Assembly: GCA_964422295.1 (NCBI GenBank)
Contig: CAYRAM010000015.1
Span: 8,703-72,702 of the forward strand
Direction: 5' to 3'
Source: UBA12191 sp964422295
Lineage (GTDB): Bacteria > Planctomycetota > UBA8108 > UBA1146
Length of the DNA stretch: 64,000 bases
This document shows positions 17,691-24,923 of this stretch, piece by piece (the stretch's first letter is position 1; each line of letters starts with the position of its first letter). The notes under the pieces are model-generated. The model had not been told where the DNA came from. It searched no databases and saw only the letters and a program-made list of their open reading frames with translations. The translations under genes were made by a program, and so were the position numbers.

Positions 17691-17913
17691 GGATCAAACT
17701 CCGGGGCGAGCCGGATTCTACCTTCTTGGTAAAAATCCCTCCAGCAACCCGGTTGTGAACCTGGAGATGAGGTTGGAGACATTTACCTAAGGATCGGTCT
17801 ACTCTAAGGTACCGATTTCTTCCCCCCCGATCCACCCCGGTTAAACACGTCAGATCCGCTCTTCTTGACCCTTATGGGGTGGTCTCACAGAATGGCCCAA
17901 GTCGGAGCCCTGA

Positions 17914-18540
17914 ATGGGGACCGCTAATTTTGGGGTTGGCCGGGAGTGGAAATGGGTGGTGTCTCTCTTGCGAATGGTGTCAGTGCGTGAAACAGCATGG
18001 TTGAACACCTCGCCCGCTTCGATCTGGGCACAATTGACCGATGTGGAAGAATGGTCGCAATGGTGTCAGGGGATCCGCCGATCTGAATTTCAGCGAGGCT
18101 TGAGTTTTGCCCCGGGAACGCGAATCCATCTTGTTTGGGAGTCGCCAGTTCCGGCGCCACTCCAAGGTGGAACCATCTCGATGATTCGTGATCCTGCGGA
18201 GATCAGGGTCAGACAGGTGGGGATGGTGAAGATGGGGATGGTGAAGAGTTACCGCAGGGAGAGTTACCCTTTCCATCAACCCGATGACTCAGTGCGAAAA
18301 GGAGATTCGCAAATAGATTGCTATCAGTTGGCCTGGTTTTCAGGGTGGGGACCCTGGAGATCTGATGCCTGTATTACACTGAGATCGGATGGAGCAGGAT
18401 CAAGGGTTGAGTTCTTAAGCACGTGGCAAGGTTGGGGATCCTGGTTTGTGTCCAAGAACTTGGCGGCGTGTGGAATCGGGCAGCGATCTTGGTTGGCGGA
18501 TTTACAGGTGACCATTGAACGGATTGGAAGTTTTGGATGA
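17914..18540 (+). CDS. SRPBCC (START-like) domain protein
   Basis: A 208-aa protein resembling polyketide cyclase/SRPBCC proteins: the N-terminal VRETAWLNTSPASIWAQLTDVEEWSQWCQGIRRSEF is the typical beta1-helix-helix start, and CITLRSDGAGSRVEFLSTWQGWG the usual late strands. These domains bind hydrophobic ligands. ATG 17914 has GGAG six bases upstream; the ATG at 17974 is an alternative that would remove 20 non-conserved residues. Its end overlaps the first adenine methylase by 4 bases (ATGA), so it belongs to that cassette. A five-residue tandem duplication (GMVKM-GMVKS) lies near residue 105. Confidence 0.68.
   Translation: MGTANFGVGREWKWVVSLLRMVSVRETAWLNTSPASIWAQLTDVEEWSQWCQGIRRSEFQRGLSFAPGTRIHLVWESPVPAPLQGGTISMIRDPAEIRVRQVGMVKMGMVKSYRRESYPFHQPDDSVRKGDSQIDCYQLAWFSGWGPWRSDACITLRSDGAGSRVEFLSTWQGWGSWFVSKNLAACGIGQRSWLADLQVTIERIGSFG
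18219..18248 (+). repeat. 15-bp in-frame tandem duplication in the SRPBCC gene
   Basis: GGGGATGGTGAAGAT (18219-18233) is followed directly by GGGGATGGTGAAGAG (18234-18248), one mismatch, encoding GMVKM then GMVKS. A recent slippage event within the coding region. Confidence 0.85.
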
Positions 18541-19922
18541 CCACTCCCATGACCCCCATGAGAACCCTCTGGTACATGGGGGCGAAGACCCGACTTTGTG
18601 AGGAATTTATCGATGGTGCGGTCAGAGATCTGGTTTCACCTGGGGCGACGATCCTCGATGCCTGTTCCGGTACAGCAGCTGTGGGGCGCTGGTTTGCGGG
18701 GGACTACCGAATTCTGGCCAATGATGTTCAGACATTTGCATCTGTGATCGCCAGGGCCCATTTGGAAGTATCGACGCAATGGTCCGAGGAACTGGATTCC
18801 CTCGAACCTGAGTCAGACCTTGCCATGGCGAGGGATACAAACCATGCACTCCTTGCAGAAGAGTATGGTGATGCACTGGAACAGGAAGAGCAACTCCTGG
18901 ATAGAATCCTGTCAGGTACGGGGGATGAGAATGCTCTCGAAGAGTATCGAAAATTTTGTTCGATATCCCCGATGCCTTATCAGGAGATTTGCACCGATTC
19001 CGGAGATGATTCAGACCCATACCGATCGGTTCGACAACAACTCCCTCAAATGTTGAAGCAGCGTCGATCAGAGCCTGAGACAACCCCCGCCGTGATGTGC
19101 ACCGCATATTGGGGACAGGTCTATTTTGGATTGAAACAAGCCATCATGATCGACTCGATTCGCCAGGCGATCCGTGAGATTTCCCTGGAATCTGAGTTTG
19201 GTGCCGAGAAAAGGTCTTTGTATCTCGCAGCACTCCTTCATGCGGTCTCGGTGAGCACTTCCGGAACCAGTCACTTTGCCCAACCCCGATCGGTCATCAA
19301 AGACTCAGAGTTGATGGCTGTTGCAAAAAGAAGATCCATCGATATCGAAGAGCAATTTGAATTGGCGCTCGAAGCGATACGCCGTGAAGTATTAGAGCGT
19401 CCCCGATTGTCGGGAAACAAAGTGTTCTGCAGCGAGATTGACGACCTCATCGGCGAGGAAAGCCCCATCTCAGGGAATTCGTTGGATCTCGTCTACCTCG
19501 ATCCACCCTACACCGCTGATAATTACAGTCGCTTCTATCATGTACTCGAAACACTGGCTCTCTACGACTACCCCGAATTGCAGTGTCGCGGGGATGAATT
19601 GACCAAGGGCCGATACCCCGTTCGAGAAAATCGATTCTCCTCTGATTTCTGCAGTGGCTCCCATGTCGAAAGTGCATTCCGCAGAGTGGCAGAGGGTTGT
19701 ATTCGTCATGGGGCCAAGCTGTTGATCTCCTATTCGGGAGATTCCGGATTGCTCACACGAAAGTGGCAGAGAGAGGGTCATGACAAACCTGCTGCCAAGC
19801 TCCGAGAGTTGATGCTCGAGTATTTCAGCAGCGTGGAGATTCGGGAGCAGCAATTGATGCATTCCGGGCAAGGCGACACCAACAAATCGGTGCAGGAGTT
19901 GCTCCTGCTGTGCGAGGCCTGA
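18537..19922 (+). CDS. D12-class DNA adenine N6-methyltransferase 1
   Basis: Dam-like (D12/alpha-class) methylase of 461 aa. In order: motif X TLWYMGAKTRLCEEF (about residues 10-24), a modified SAM motif I ILDACSGTAAVGRWF (about 38-52; FAGSG is usual), and catalytic motif IV YLDPPYTADNYSRFYHVLETL (DPPY at about 322-325). The stretch between I and IV is about 270 residues, far longer than in Dam, and rich in acidic residues (ALEQEEQLLDRIL); it should contain the target recognition domain. Transfers methyl to adenine N6. Translationally coupled to the SRPBCC gene upstream and a second methylase downstream. No restriction nuclease is adjacent. Confidence 0.85.
   Translation: MTTPMTPMRTLWYMGAKTRLCEEFIDGAVRDLVSPGATILDACSGTAAVGRWFAGDYRILANDVQTFASVIARAHLEVSTQWSEELDSLEPESDLAMARDTNHALLAEEYGDALEQEEQLLDRILSGTGDENALEEYRKFCSISPMPYQEICTDSGDDSDPYRSVRQQLPQMLKQRRSEPETTPAVMCTAYWGQVYFGLKQAIMIDSIRQAIREISLESEFGAEKRSLYLAALLHAVSVSTSGTSHFAQPRSVIKDSELMAVAKRRSIDIEEQFELALEAIRREVLERPRLSGNKVFCSEIDDLIGEESPISGNSLDLVYLDPPYTADNYSRFYHVLETLALYDYPELQCRGDELTKGRYPVRENRFSSDFCSGSHVESAFRRVAEGCIRHGAKLLISYSGDSGLLTRKWQREGHDKPAAKLRELMLEYFSSVEIREQQLMHSGQGDTNKSVQELLLLCEA
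19893..19907 (+). promoter_or_regulatory. Hairpin holding the SD of methylase 2
   Basis: CAGGAG TTG CTCCTG forms a perfect 6-bp hairpin. Its GGAG (19895-19898) is the only SD candidate for the GTG start at 19910, about 11 bases away. The ribosome finishing methylase 1 would open it, which suggests enforced coupling of the two methylases. Confidence 0.4.
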
Positions 19923-21133
19923 ACTTGCGTTGGCTGGGAAACAAGACCGCTTTGCTGGATGAGATTCTGTCCGTCGCCAAGGCTGCCGGATTCACAGGCG
20001 GAACCGTGTGCGATCTTTTCGCAGGAAGTGGATCGGTAGGCAGGTTCTTCCGATCTCGTGGCTGTCGGGTGATCTCCACCGATCTGATGAATTGTTCCCT
20101 CGTCTTCCAAAAGACATATCTGGAGACGGAGTCTGCGCCGACATTCGCAGGGATCGAGAATCTCTGGTCAGATTTAGAGCCCCTCGATCACTCCCGATTG
20201 TCCGCATTAGATGAGGCTCAGCGGCCTTCTTGGATTCCCTTTCTGCAGGTGGCGAACTATTTGGAAGCCGAGCTCGAGCCCCACAAGGGAATTCTGTATC
20301 GACAGTTTTCTCCTCAAGGTACTGAGGGAAGACATTATCTAACCGGTGAAAATGCCGCTCGCATCGATGCAATCTTGAACGCAGTGCGGGATTGGCGAAT
20401 CTCCGAATTGTTAACTGACCAGGAGGTGTGGCTACTTCTCGCCAGTTGCATCGATGCCGTCGACCGAGTGGCAAACATATCGGGCACCTACGGAGCGTAT
20501 CTAAAGAAGTTTCAAAAAAGTGCCTTGAGACCCTTGGAATTGAGGGCCCCTGCGATCGTTCCCGGACCGATCGGGAGTGCTCACAGAAAAGATGCACTGG
20601 ATTGGATCGAGAGCGTGGAGTGTGAACTGCTCTACATCGATCCACCCTACAATCAGCGTCAGTATCCAGCGAATTATCATCTTCCCGAAATTTTGTCGTT
20701 GCTTCCCTTTGAAGAGTCCGATGAACAGATCGAGGCATCGATCTATGGAAAGACGGGATTGATCCCCTGGAAAGACAAGGCATCACCCTTGTGCAGTCGA
20801 CGCGGCGATGAATGTTTTCGTTCGATGAAAAGTTTGATTGAAGATTCAAATGCGAAAATCATCGTCTTTTCCTATAGCGAGGAAGGAATCCTCAATCGCG
20901 AAGAATTGGAATCCCTGCTGGGGGATTGGTCCGATACGGGATCAGGCTCAAATGTATCACTGTTGGAGATACCCTATCGGCGATTTCGCAGCGATTCAGA
21001 GGAGAGTGGTTCTTCCGGTCAAGTGGGGCGAATCTTCAAGCCCGCGCCTGGGAGATCTCCGGATGAGGTACAGGAGTGGTTGTTTGTTGCCATGAGAAAA
21101 TCGGACTCTGAGCGCGCAGGGAGAGTCTGTTGA
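19910..21133 (+). CDS. D12-class DNA adenine N6-methyltransferase 2
   Basis: Second Dam-like methylase, 407 aa and only distantly related to the first. Motif X is LRWLGNKTALLDEI (residues 5-18), motif I is the canonical VCDLFAGSGSVGRFF (about 33-47) and motif IV is LYIDPPYNQRQYPANYHLPEIL (DPPY at about 244-247). The insert between I and IV includes the likely DNA-recognition part. Starts at GTG 19910 within the end of methylase 1 (13-base overlap). Its stop overlaps the DUF423 start (TTGA). Two D12 enzymes side by side are known from systems with asymmetric sites, but here no endonuclease is found. Confidence 0.85.
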   Translation: MRGLNLRWLGNKTALLDEILSVAKAAGFTGGTVCDLFAGSGSVGRFFRSRGCRVISTDLMNCSLVFQKTYLETESAPTFAGIENLWSDLEPLDHSRLSALDEAQRPSWIPFLQVANYLEAELEPHKGILYRQFSPQGTEGRHYLTGENAARIDAILNAVRDWRISELLTDQEVWLLLASCIDAVDRVANISGTYGAYLKKFQKSALRPLELRAPAIVPGPIGSAHRKDALDWIESVECELLYIDPPYNQRQYPANYHLPEILSLLPFEESDEQIEASIYGKTGLIPWKDKASPLCSRRGDECFRSMKSLIEDSNAKIIVFSYSEEGILNREELESLLGDWSDTGSGSNVSLLEIPYRRFRSDSEESGSSGQVGRIFKPAPGRSPDEVQEWLFVAMRKSDSERAGRVC

Positions 21134-21495
21134 ACTCCAGAGCCTTGGGTGCAATATCCTTTTTTCTTGCAGGTATCGCGGTCGCGCTGGCGGCGCTGGG
21201 AGCACACCTTCTCGAAGGGCGTTGGCATGACGAGGCCGCCCCTGGGCAGTACGCGACAGCGACCCGGATTCTGTTTTGGCACTCCATCGGAATTTGGATC
21301 TGTTCGCGGCCCGGCTCGGGGATGGCTGCTTGCGGGTGGAGTATGTTTATCTCCGTAATCTTGTTTTGTGTTCCCGTTTACCTCTTGTCCCTCGGAGCTC
21401 CCAGTTGGCTCGGCATGATCGCCCCGCTCGGTGGATTGGGTCTGATCGGATCATGGTTTTGGATGGCCTGGAGTCAATATCGATCTTCCCATTAG
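21130..21495 (+). CDS. DUF423-family small membrane protein
   Basis: A 121-aa inner-membrane protein with four hydrophobic segments. Family hallmarks are GAISFFLAGIAVALAALGAHLL at the N-terminus, a short YATATRILFWHSIGIW stretch with the conserved His, and the C-terminal APLGGLGLIGSWFWMAW. The start is TTG 21130, overlapping the methylase stop, so it would be the last gene of the cassette. The family (YgdD-like) has no established function. Whether it works with the methylases or is only a passenger cannot be told. Confidence 0.78.
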   Translation: MNSRALGAISFFLAGIAVALAALGAHLLEGRWHDEAAPGQYATATRILFWHSIGIWICSRPGSGMAACGWSMFISVILFCVPVYLLSLGAPSWLGMIAPLGGLGLIGSWFWMAWSQYRSSH

Positions 21496-21584
21496 CAGCA
21501 ACTCTTCCATAACTTCAATATCAGTAAGAAGTTCAGGAGTTTTCAGAGAAAAACTAACTCGCAGAATGTAAATATTTTCAAAAT

Positions 21585-21632
21585 AAATGTAAACCAGAGT
21601 GTCGCATGGTCCCATCCGAAAGGTTACATTTG
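21585..21632 (+). promoter_or_regulatory. Imperfect inverted repeat upstream of peptidase 1
   Basis: AAATGTAAACC near 21585 and GGTTACATTT ending near 21632 are complementary apart from one bulged A, in an AT-rich 159-base gap before the peptidase gene. Could be an operator or a leader hairpin; weak. Confidence 0.25.
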
Positions 21633-21654
21633 GCCGTATAGGCAAGGGAGTTCT

Positions 21655-24579
21655 ATGAGGCTCGCCTGTCTTAATTTATTGAACGGTCACATTCCAGCCT
21701 CTCGTCACTTCGCTTTGTTGATGAGAGTTATTGGGGAATTGAATATGAAATTCACGCTGGTTCAGCGAAATTGTAAGAACTCTGTATCGATTGCAGCAAA
21801 GATCTGTTGCAGCAATCTTAGGGTAATTTCACGTTCAAGTTTTATATGGCTGGTATTGGCACTTTCCCTCGGGGTTCCTTCCCTTTCTGAAGCGGCCGGG
21901 AAACATCTGCGAAATTTTGCTCCAGGGCCGATCGCAGACTCTCTTGCTGCGGCGGCATTGGTCGATGCGACCCACACCCTCGGGGGGCCGACAGCATCCA
22001 CACTCGAATTGGATTGGGTGAGGGAAATCCCTGACCGCGGTGTTCAATTGGCGTGGAAACAATCGTTGGGTGGAATCCCTGTCCGCGAAGCGATCGGCCG
22101 TATGTGGTTGATTCCGGTGGGATCCGGTTCTTGGCAATGCCATTATCGGGCATTTTCATGTATTGCTTGGCAAGAGCCGCACTCACCAGATGCCCTCGTA
22201 TCCGCAGATACTCTCGACCCCGGTCTTCAATTTTCGGGACGGATTTGGAGTAAACCAGTACTCGAGTACGTGATGGGGGAAGGTACACAGGCTCAACTGG
22301 TCTGGGTCACCCATGGAACTTCTAGAGATGAGAGCCTCCACAGTACTTTACGGATCGATTTCTCTGCGCTGACCGGTGAAAGGTTGGCGGTGGAGGAAGT
22401 CGTTTGCTCACTCGATGTCAGTGGGTCGATCTTTGCCAATCGCACACAAGGCACTGGACCCCAGGGAAGCGCAGGGAACGGCATTCAGCCGACCAGCGGA
22501 GTGCGCGTCACTGGTGGAGGATCCGTGACCCATGCGGATGTCAATGGCGATTATTTCCTGTCTTCCGGTCAAACCAGTTATACGGTTCTTGCCGAACTCG
22601 AAGGAGTCTGGGGAAGCGTCAATAGTTCGGTTGCAGCAAATGTCACCGCTTCCGCACAAGCGAGTTCCGGCACCCTTGATATCGTCATGGATGGCAATGG
22701 AGATGCAAATCTCACTGCCCAATTGAATGCGTTTCATTATGTGGACCAAGGATATCGACTCTTCACTGAATCTGCAGGAGGCTTTCCCGCCATGTCTACT
22801 CCTGTCAATGCGACGACGGGGATGGCCGGCACATGCAATGCTTTTTACGATCCATTCCTACAACTTCTGCGCTTTTTGCGGGCGGGCGGAAGTTGTGTAG
22901 ACAGCGCATACTCCAGCGTTGTGCTCCATGAGTTTGGTCATCACGTCGTCAACTCCCTGAACTTGGCTCAGGGTGCCTTTGGAGAGGGATACGGAGATTC
23001 CCTTGCCATCGTCTTCCTTCAGGATGGGGTGATCGGAAGGGACTTTTCAGGGCCGGGAGGTCATGTTCGAAATGTTTCTGCCTCATCGGTGACCGTGCCG
23101 TGCACCTCCAGTATTCACTTCTGTGGACAGGCACTGGGGAAATTCTGGTTCGACCTAGGGAATAACTTGCGATCAGATCTCGGCAATGTGAGTGGTCAGC
23201 AAGCTCTCGAAGAACTTTTTGTCGATTGGTCCGCCCTAACGATAGGGGGGATCAATGGATATCCCATCCGCGATGAAATGGTGCTCGAAGTATTGATCGC
23301 AGACGACATCGACAACAATCTCGCTAATGGAACACCCCATTGGAACCAGATTTGTGCTGCCGCTACTACAGGTGGATTGGCATGCCCCGATCTCTCTACC
23401 TTGATTTTGACCCTGTTGGCGGGGCCCGGTGAATTGATGGCACCACAAGTTCCTACGCCAGTGGCCTTCTCATGGGAAGGGATCTCCTCGAGTCCTGCTG
23501 CTGGTCAAGCAGAGATTCGCTACCGGGAGGTGGGCACAACCACTTGGCTCAGTGCACCGCTCGCAGTCGTTCCTAACTTCCGACTTGAGGGAGAAATCCC
23601 TCCGCAGAATTGCCTCGTTCCCCTTGAGTGGTATGCACGGGTTCCGGACCAGGGTGGCTTCGTTACCTTCTATCCACCGCTGGGCTCCAACCAACCGCTG
23701 TCGACAATGGTTGCTACTTCAATGATCTCAGTGCTGGAAGAGCCGCTCGCAAGTGATCCGGGGTGGAGTACATCTTTGCCTTCAGATACTGCGCTCACGG
23801 GACGATGGGAGTACGGAGTTCCCAATGGAACTGCGGCACAAGCCTCTTCGGGGGTGGCTTCCAGCGCAGGTGATTCAGCGGGATACTTCACAGGTCTTGG
23901 ATTACCGGGTGGGACGATCGGTGCGGATGACATCGATTTTGGTGATACCACACTGACCTCGACCAATTTCCTCTTGGACCCATCACTTCTCTATGAAGTG
24001 AGTTACTGGCGATGGTTCTGCAATAATGCGTCAGCCAGCACACCCGATGACATCCTGACCGTTTCGTTGAGTCTCGATGGAGGCAGTTCTTGGGCGGTGA
24101 TCGAGGAGATCGGCCCGGGACATCCCCATGCGGGGGGAGGGTGGTTCAAAAACTCATTTGCGATAGAGCCGGGGAGTTCGCCAGGGAACATCTTCCAATT
24201 GCGATTCCATACCGGAGATTTGGGAGCCGGGAGTATCGTTGAAGCAGGGGTCGATCTCATCGAGGTCCAAACCGTCGATTGCGAGACCACCGGGCCTCAA
24301 CCCGTGGATAACGACTTCATTTCCTCTGATTGCAACGGTGACGGTGTCCATGACTTGAGTGACGTGGTGCAGGTTCTGGAGGTATTGTTTGGTGTTACCG
24401 TCGACTTTTCCTGCGAGGACGCATGTGATTCAGACGATAACGGACAGATTGATATCAGCGACGCCATTCTCTTGCTTCAAGCGCTCTTCGAAGGGGTCGG
24501 TCCCACTCTGAATGGGGTTTGTGGACCGGATTTGACGACCGATGGACTTGACTGTCAGAACTTTCCATCCTGTCCTTGA
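21655..24579 (+). CDS. Secreted M36-like zinc metallopeptidase with dockerin-like tail 1
   Basis: A 974-aa exported protein. A hydrophobic export segment lies at about residues 62-82 (SFIWLVLALSLGVPSLSEAA), so the start at ATG 21655 (GGGAG upstream) gives a long leader; ATG 21745 is an alternative. The gluzincin site is VVLHEFGHHVVNSLNLAQGAFGEGYGDSLA: HEFGH near residue 425 and the third ligand Glu in GEGYGD about 18 residues later, as in fungalysin/thermolysin types. The C-terminal third holds beta-sandwich repeats, then at about 892-950 two dockerin-like calcium loops (DCNGDGVHDLSD, DSDDNGQIDISD) and the tail GVCGPDLTTDGLDCQNFPSCP. Paralogous to the next gene. Confidence 0.82.
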   Translation: MRLACLNLLNGHIPASRHFALLMRVIGELNMKFTLVQRNCKNSVSIAAKICCSNLRVISRSSFIWLVLALSLGVPSLSEAAGKHLRNFAPGPIADSLAAAALVDATHTLGGPTASTLELDWVREIPDRGVQLAWKQSLGGIPVREAIGRMWLIPVGSGSWQCHYRAFSCIAWQEPHSPDALVSADTLDPGLQFSGRIWSKPVLEYVMGEGTQAQLVWVTHGTSRDESLHSTLRIDFSALTGERLAVEEVVCSLDVSGSIFANRTQGTGPQGSAGNGIQPTSGVRVTGGGSVTHADVNGDYFLSSGQTSYTVLAELEGVWGSVNSSVAANVTASAQASSGTLDIVMDGNGDANLTAQLNAFHYVDQGYRLFTESAGGFPAMSTPVNATTGMAGTCNAFYDPFLQLLRFLRAGGSCVDSAYSSVVLHEFGHHVVNSLNLAQGAFGEGYGDSLAIVFLQDGVIGRDFSGPGGHVRNVSASSVTVPCTSSIHFCGQALGKFWFDLGNNLRSDLGNVSGQQALEELFVDWSALTIGGINGYPIRDEMVLEVLIADDIDNNLANGTPHWNQICAAATTGGLACPDLSTLILTLLAGPGELMAPQVPTPVAFSWEGISSSPAAGQAEIRYREVGTTTWLSAPLAVVPNFRLEGEIPPQNCLVPLEWYARVPDQGGFVTFYPPLGSNQPLSTMVATSMISVLEEPLASDPGWSTSLPSDTALTGRWEYGVPNGTAAQASSGVASSAGDSAGYFTGLGLPGGTIGADDIDFGDTTLTSTNFLLDPSLLYEVSYWRWFCNNASASTPDDILTVSLSLDGGSSWAVIEEIGPGHPHAGGGWFKNSFAIEPGSSPGNIFQLRFHTGDLGAGSIVEAGVDLIEVQTVDCETTGPQPVDNDFISSDCNGDGVHDLSDVVQVLEVLFGVTVDFSCEDACDSDDNGQIDISDAILLLQALFEGVGPTLNGVCGPDLTTDGLDCQNFPSCP

Positions 24580-24923
24580 CGATCAGAATGCATGAAAGTA
24601 TGGATGCATTTGTCTAATAATCCCCAACTCCCGAGGCGTAGGTACTATTCCATCCCCTCCGCAGGCTTTATCATTGAGGGCGGTACACATTACCGAATTT
24701 GACAACAAATGTTTGATCCCTTTGACTACTGAGATGGACGCTTCACCGGGTAGATTCCGGGATGACTTATCCTTGCGATATTTCTGGTGCAGCAATAGTT
24801 GCAATAGCCTTTGCTTCTACTTCCTAAAGTTCACGGGATCAGTCATAGATTTCCCTCCATGTGTGCCTTGTGTTGCTGGTTGTAATTCTACAAATGGTTA
24901 ATACAGCGAGGTGGGGGGAAGGC
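24580..24923 (+). other. 344-base intergenic region, nothing firm
   Basis: The gap between the two metallopeptidase genes is less GC-rich than the genes. It contains a weak hairpin at 24587-24610 (AATGCAT/ATGCATT, 10-base loop) just after the first gene, without a T-run, and a TTGACA near 24699 lacking a convincing -10 at 17 bases. A strong SD (GGTGGGGGGAAGG) precedes the ATG at 24924. I see no RNA gene or small ORF I can support. Confidence 0.4.

Noticed and set aside
19992..20849. 285-codon minus-strand frame in methylase 2
   Set aside because: Arg/Ser/His-rich antisense translation typical of a shadow; the methylase motifs are on the plus strand.
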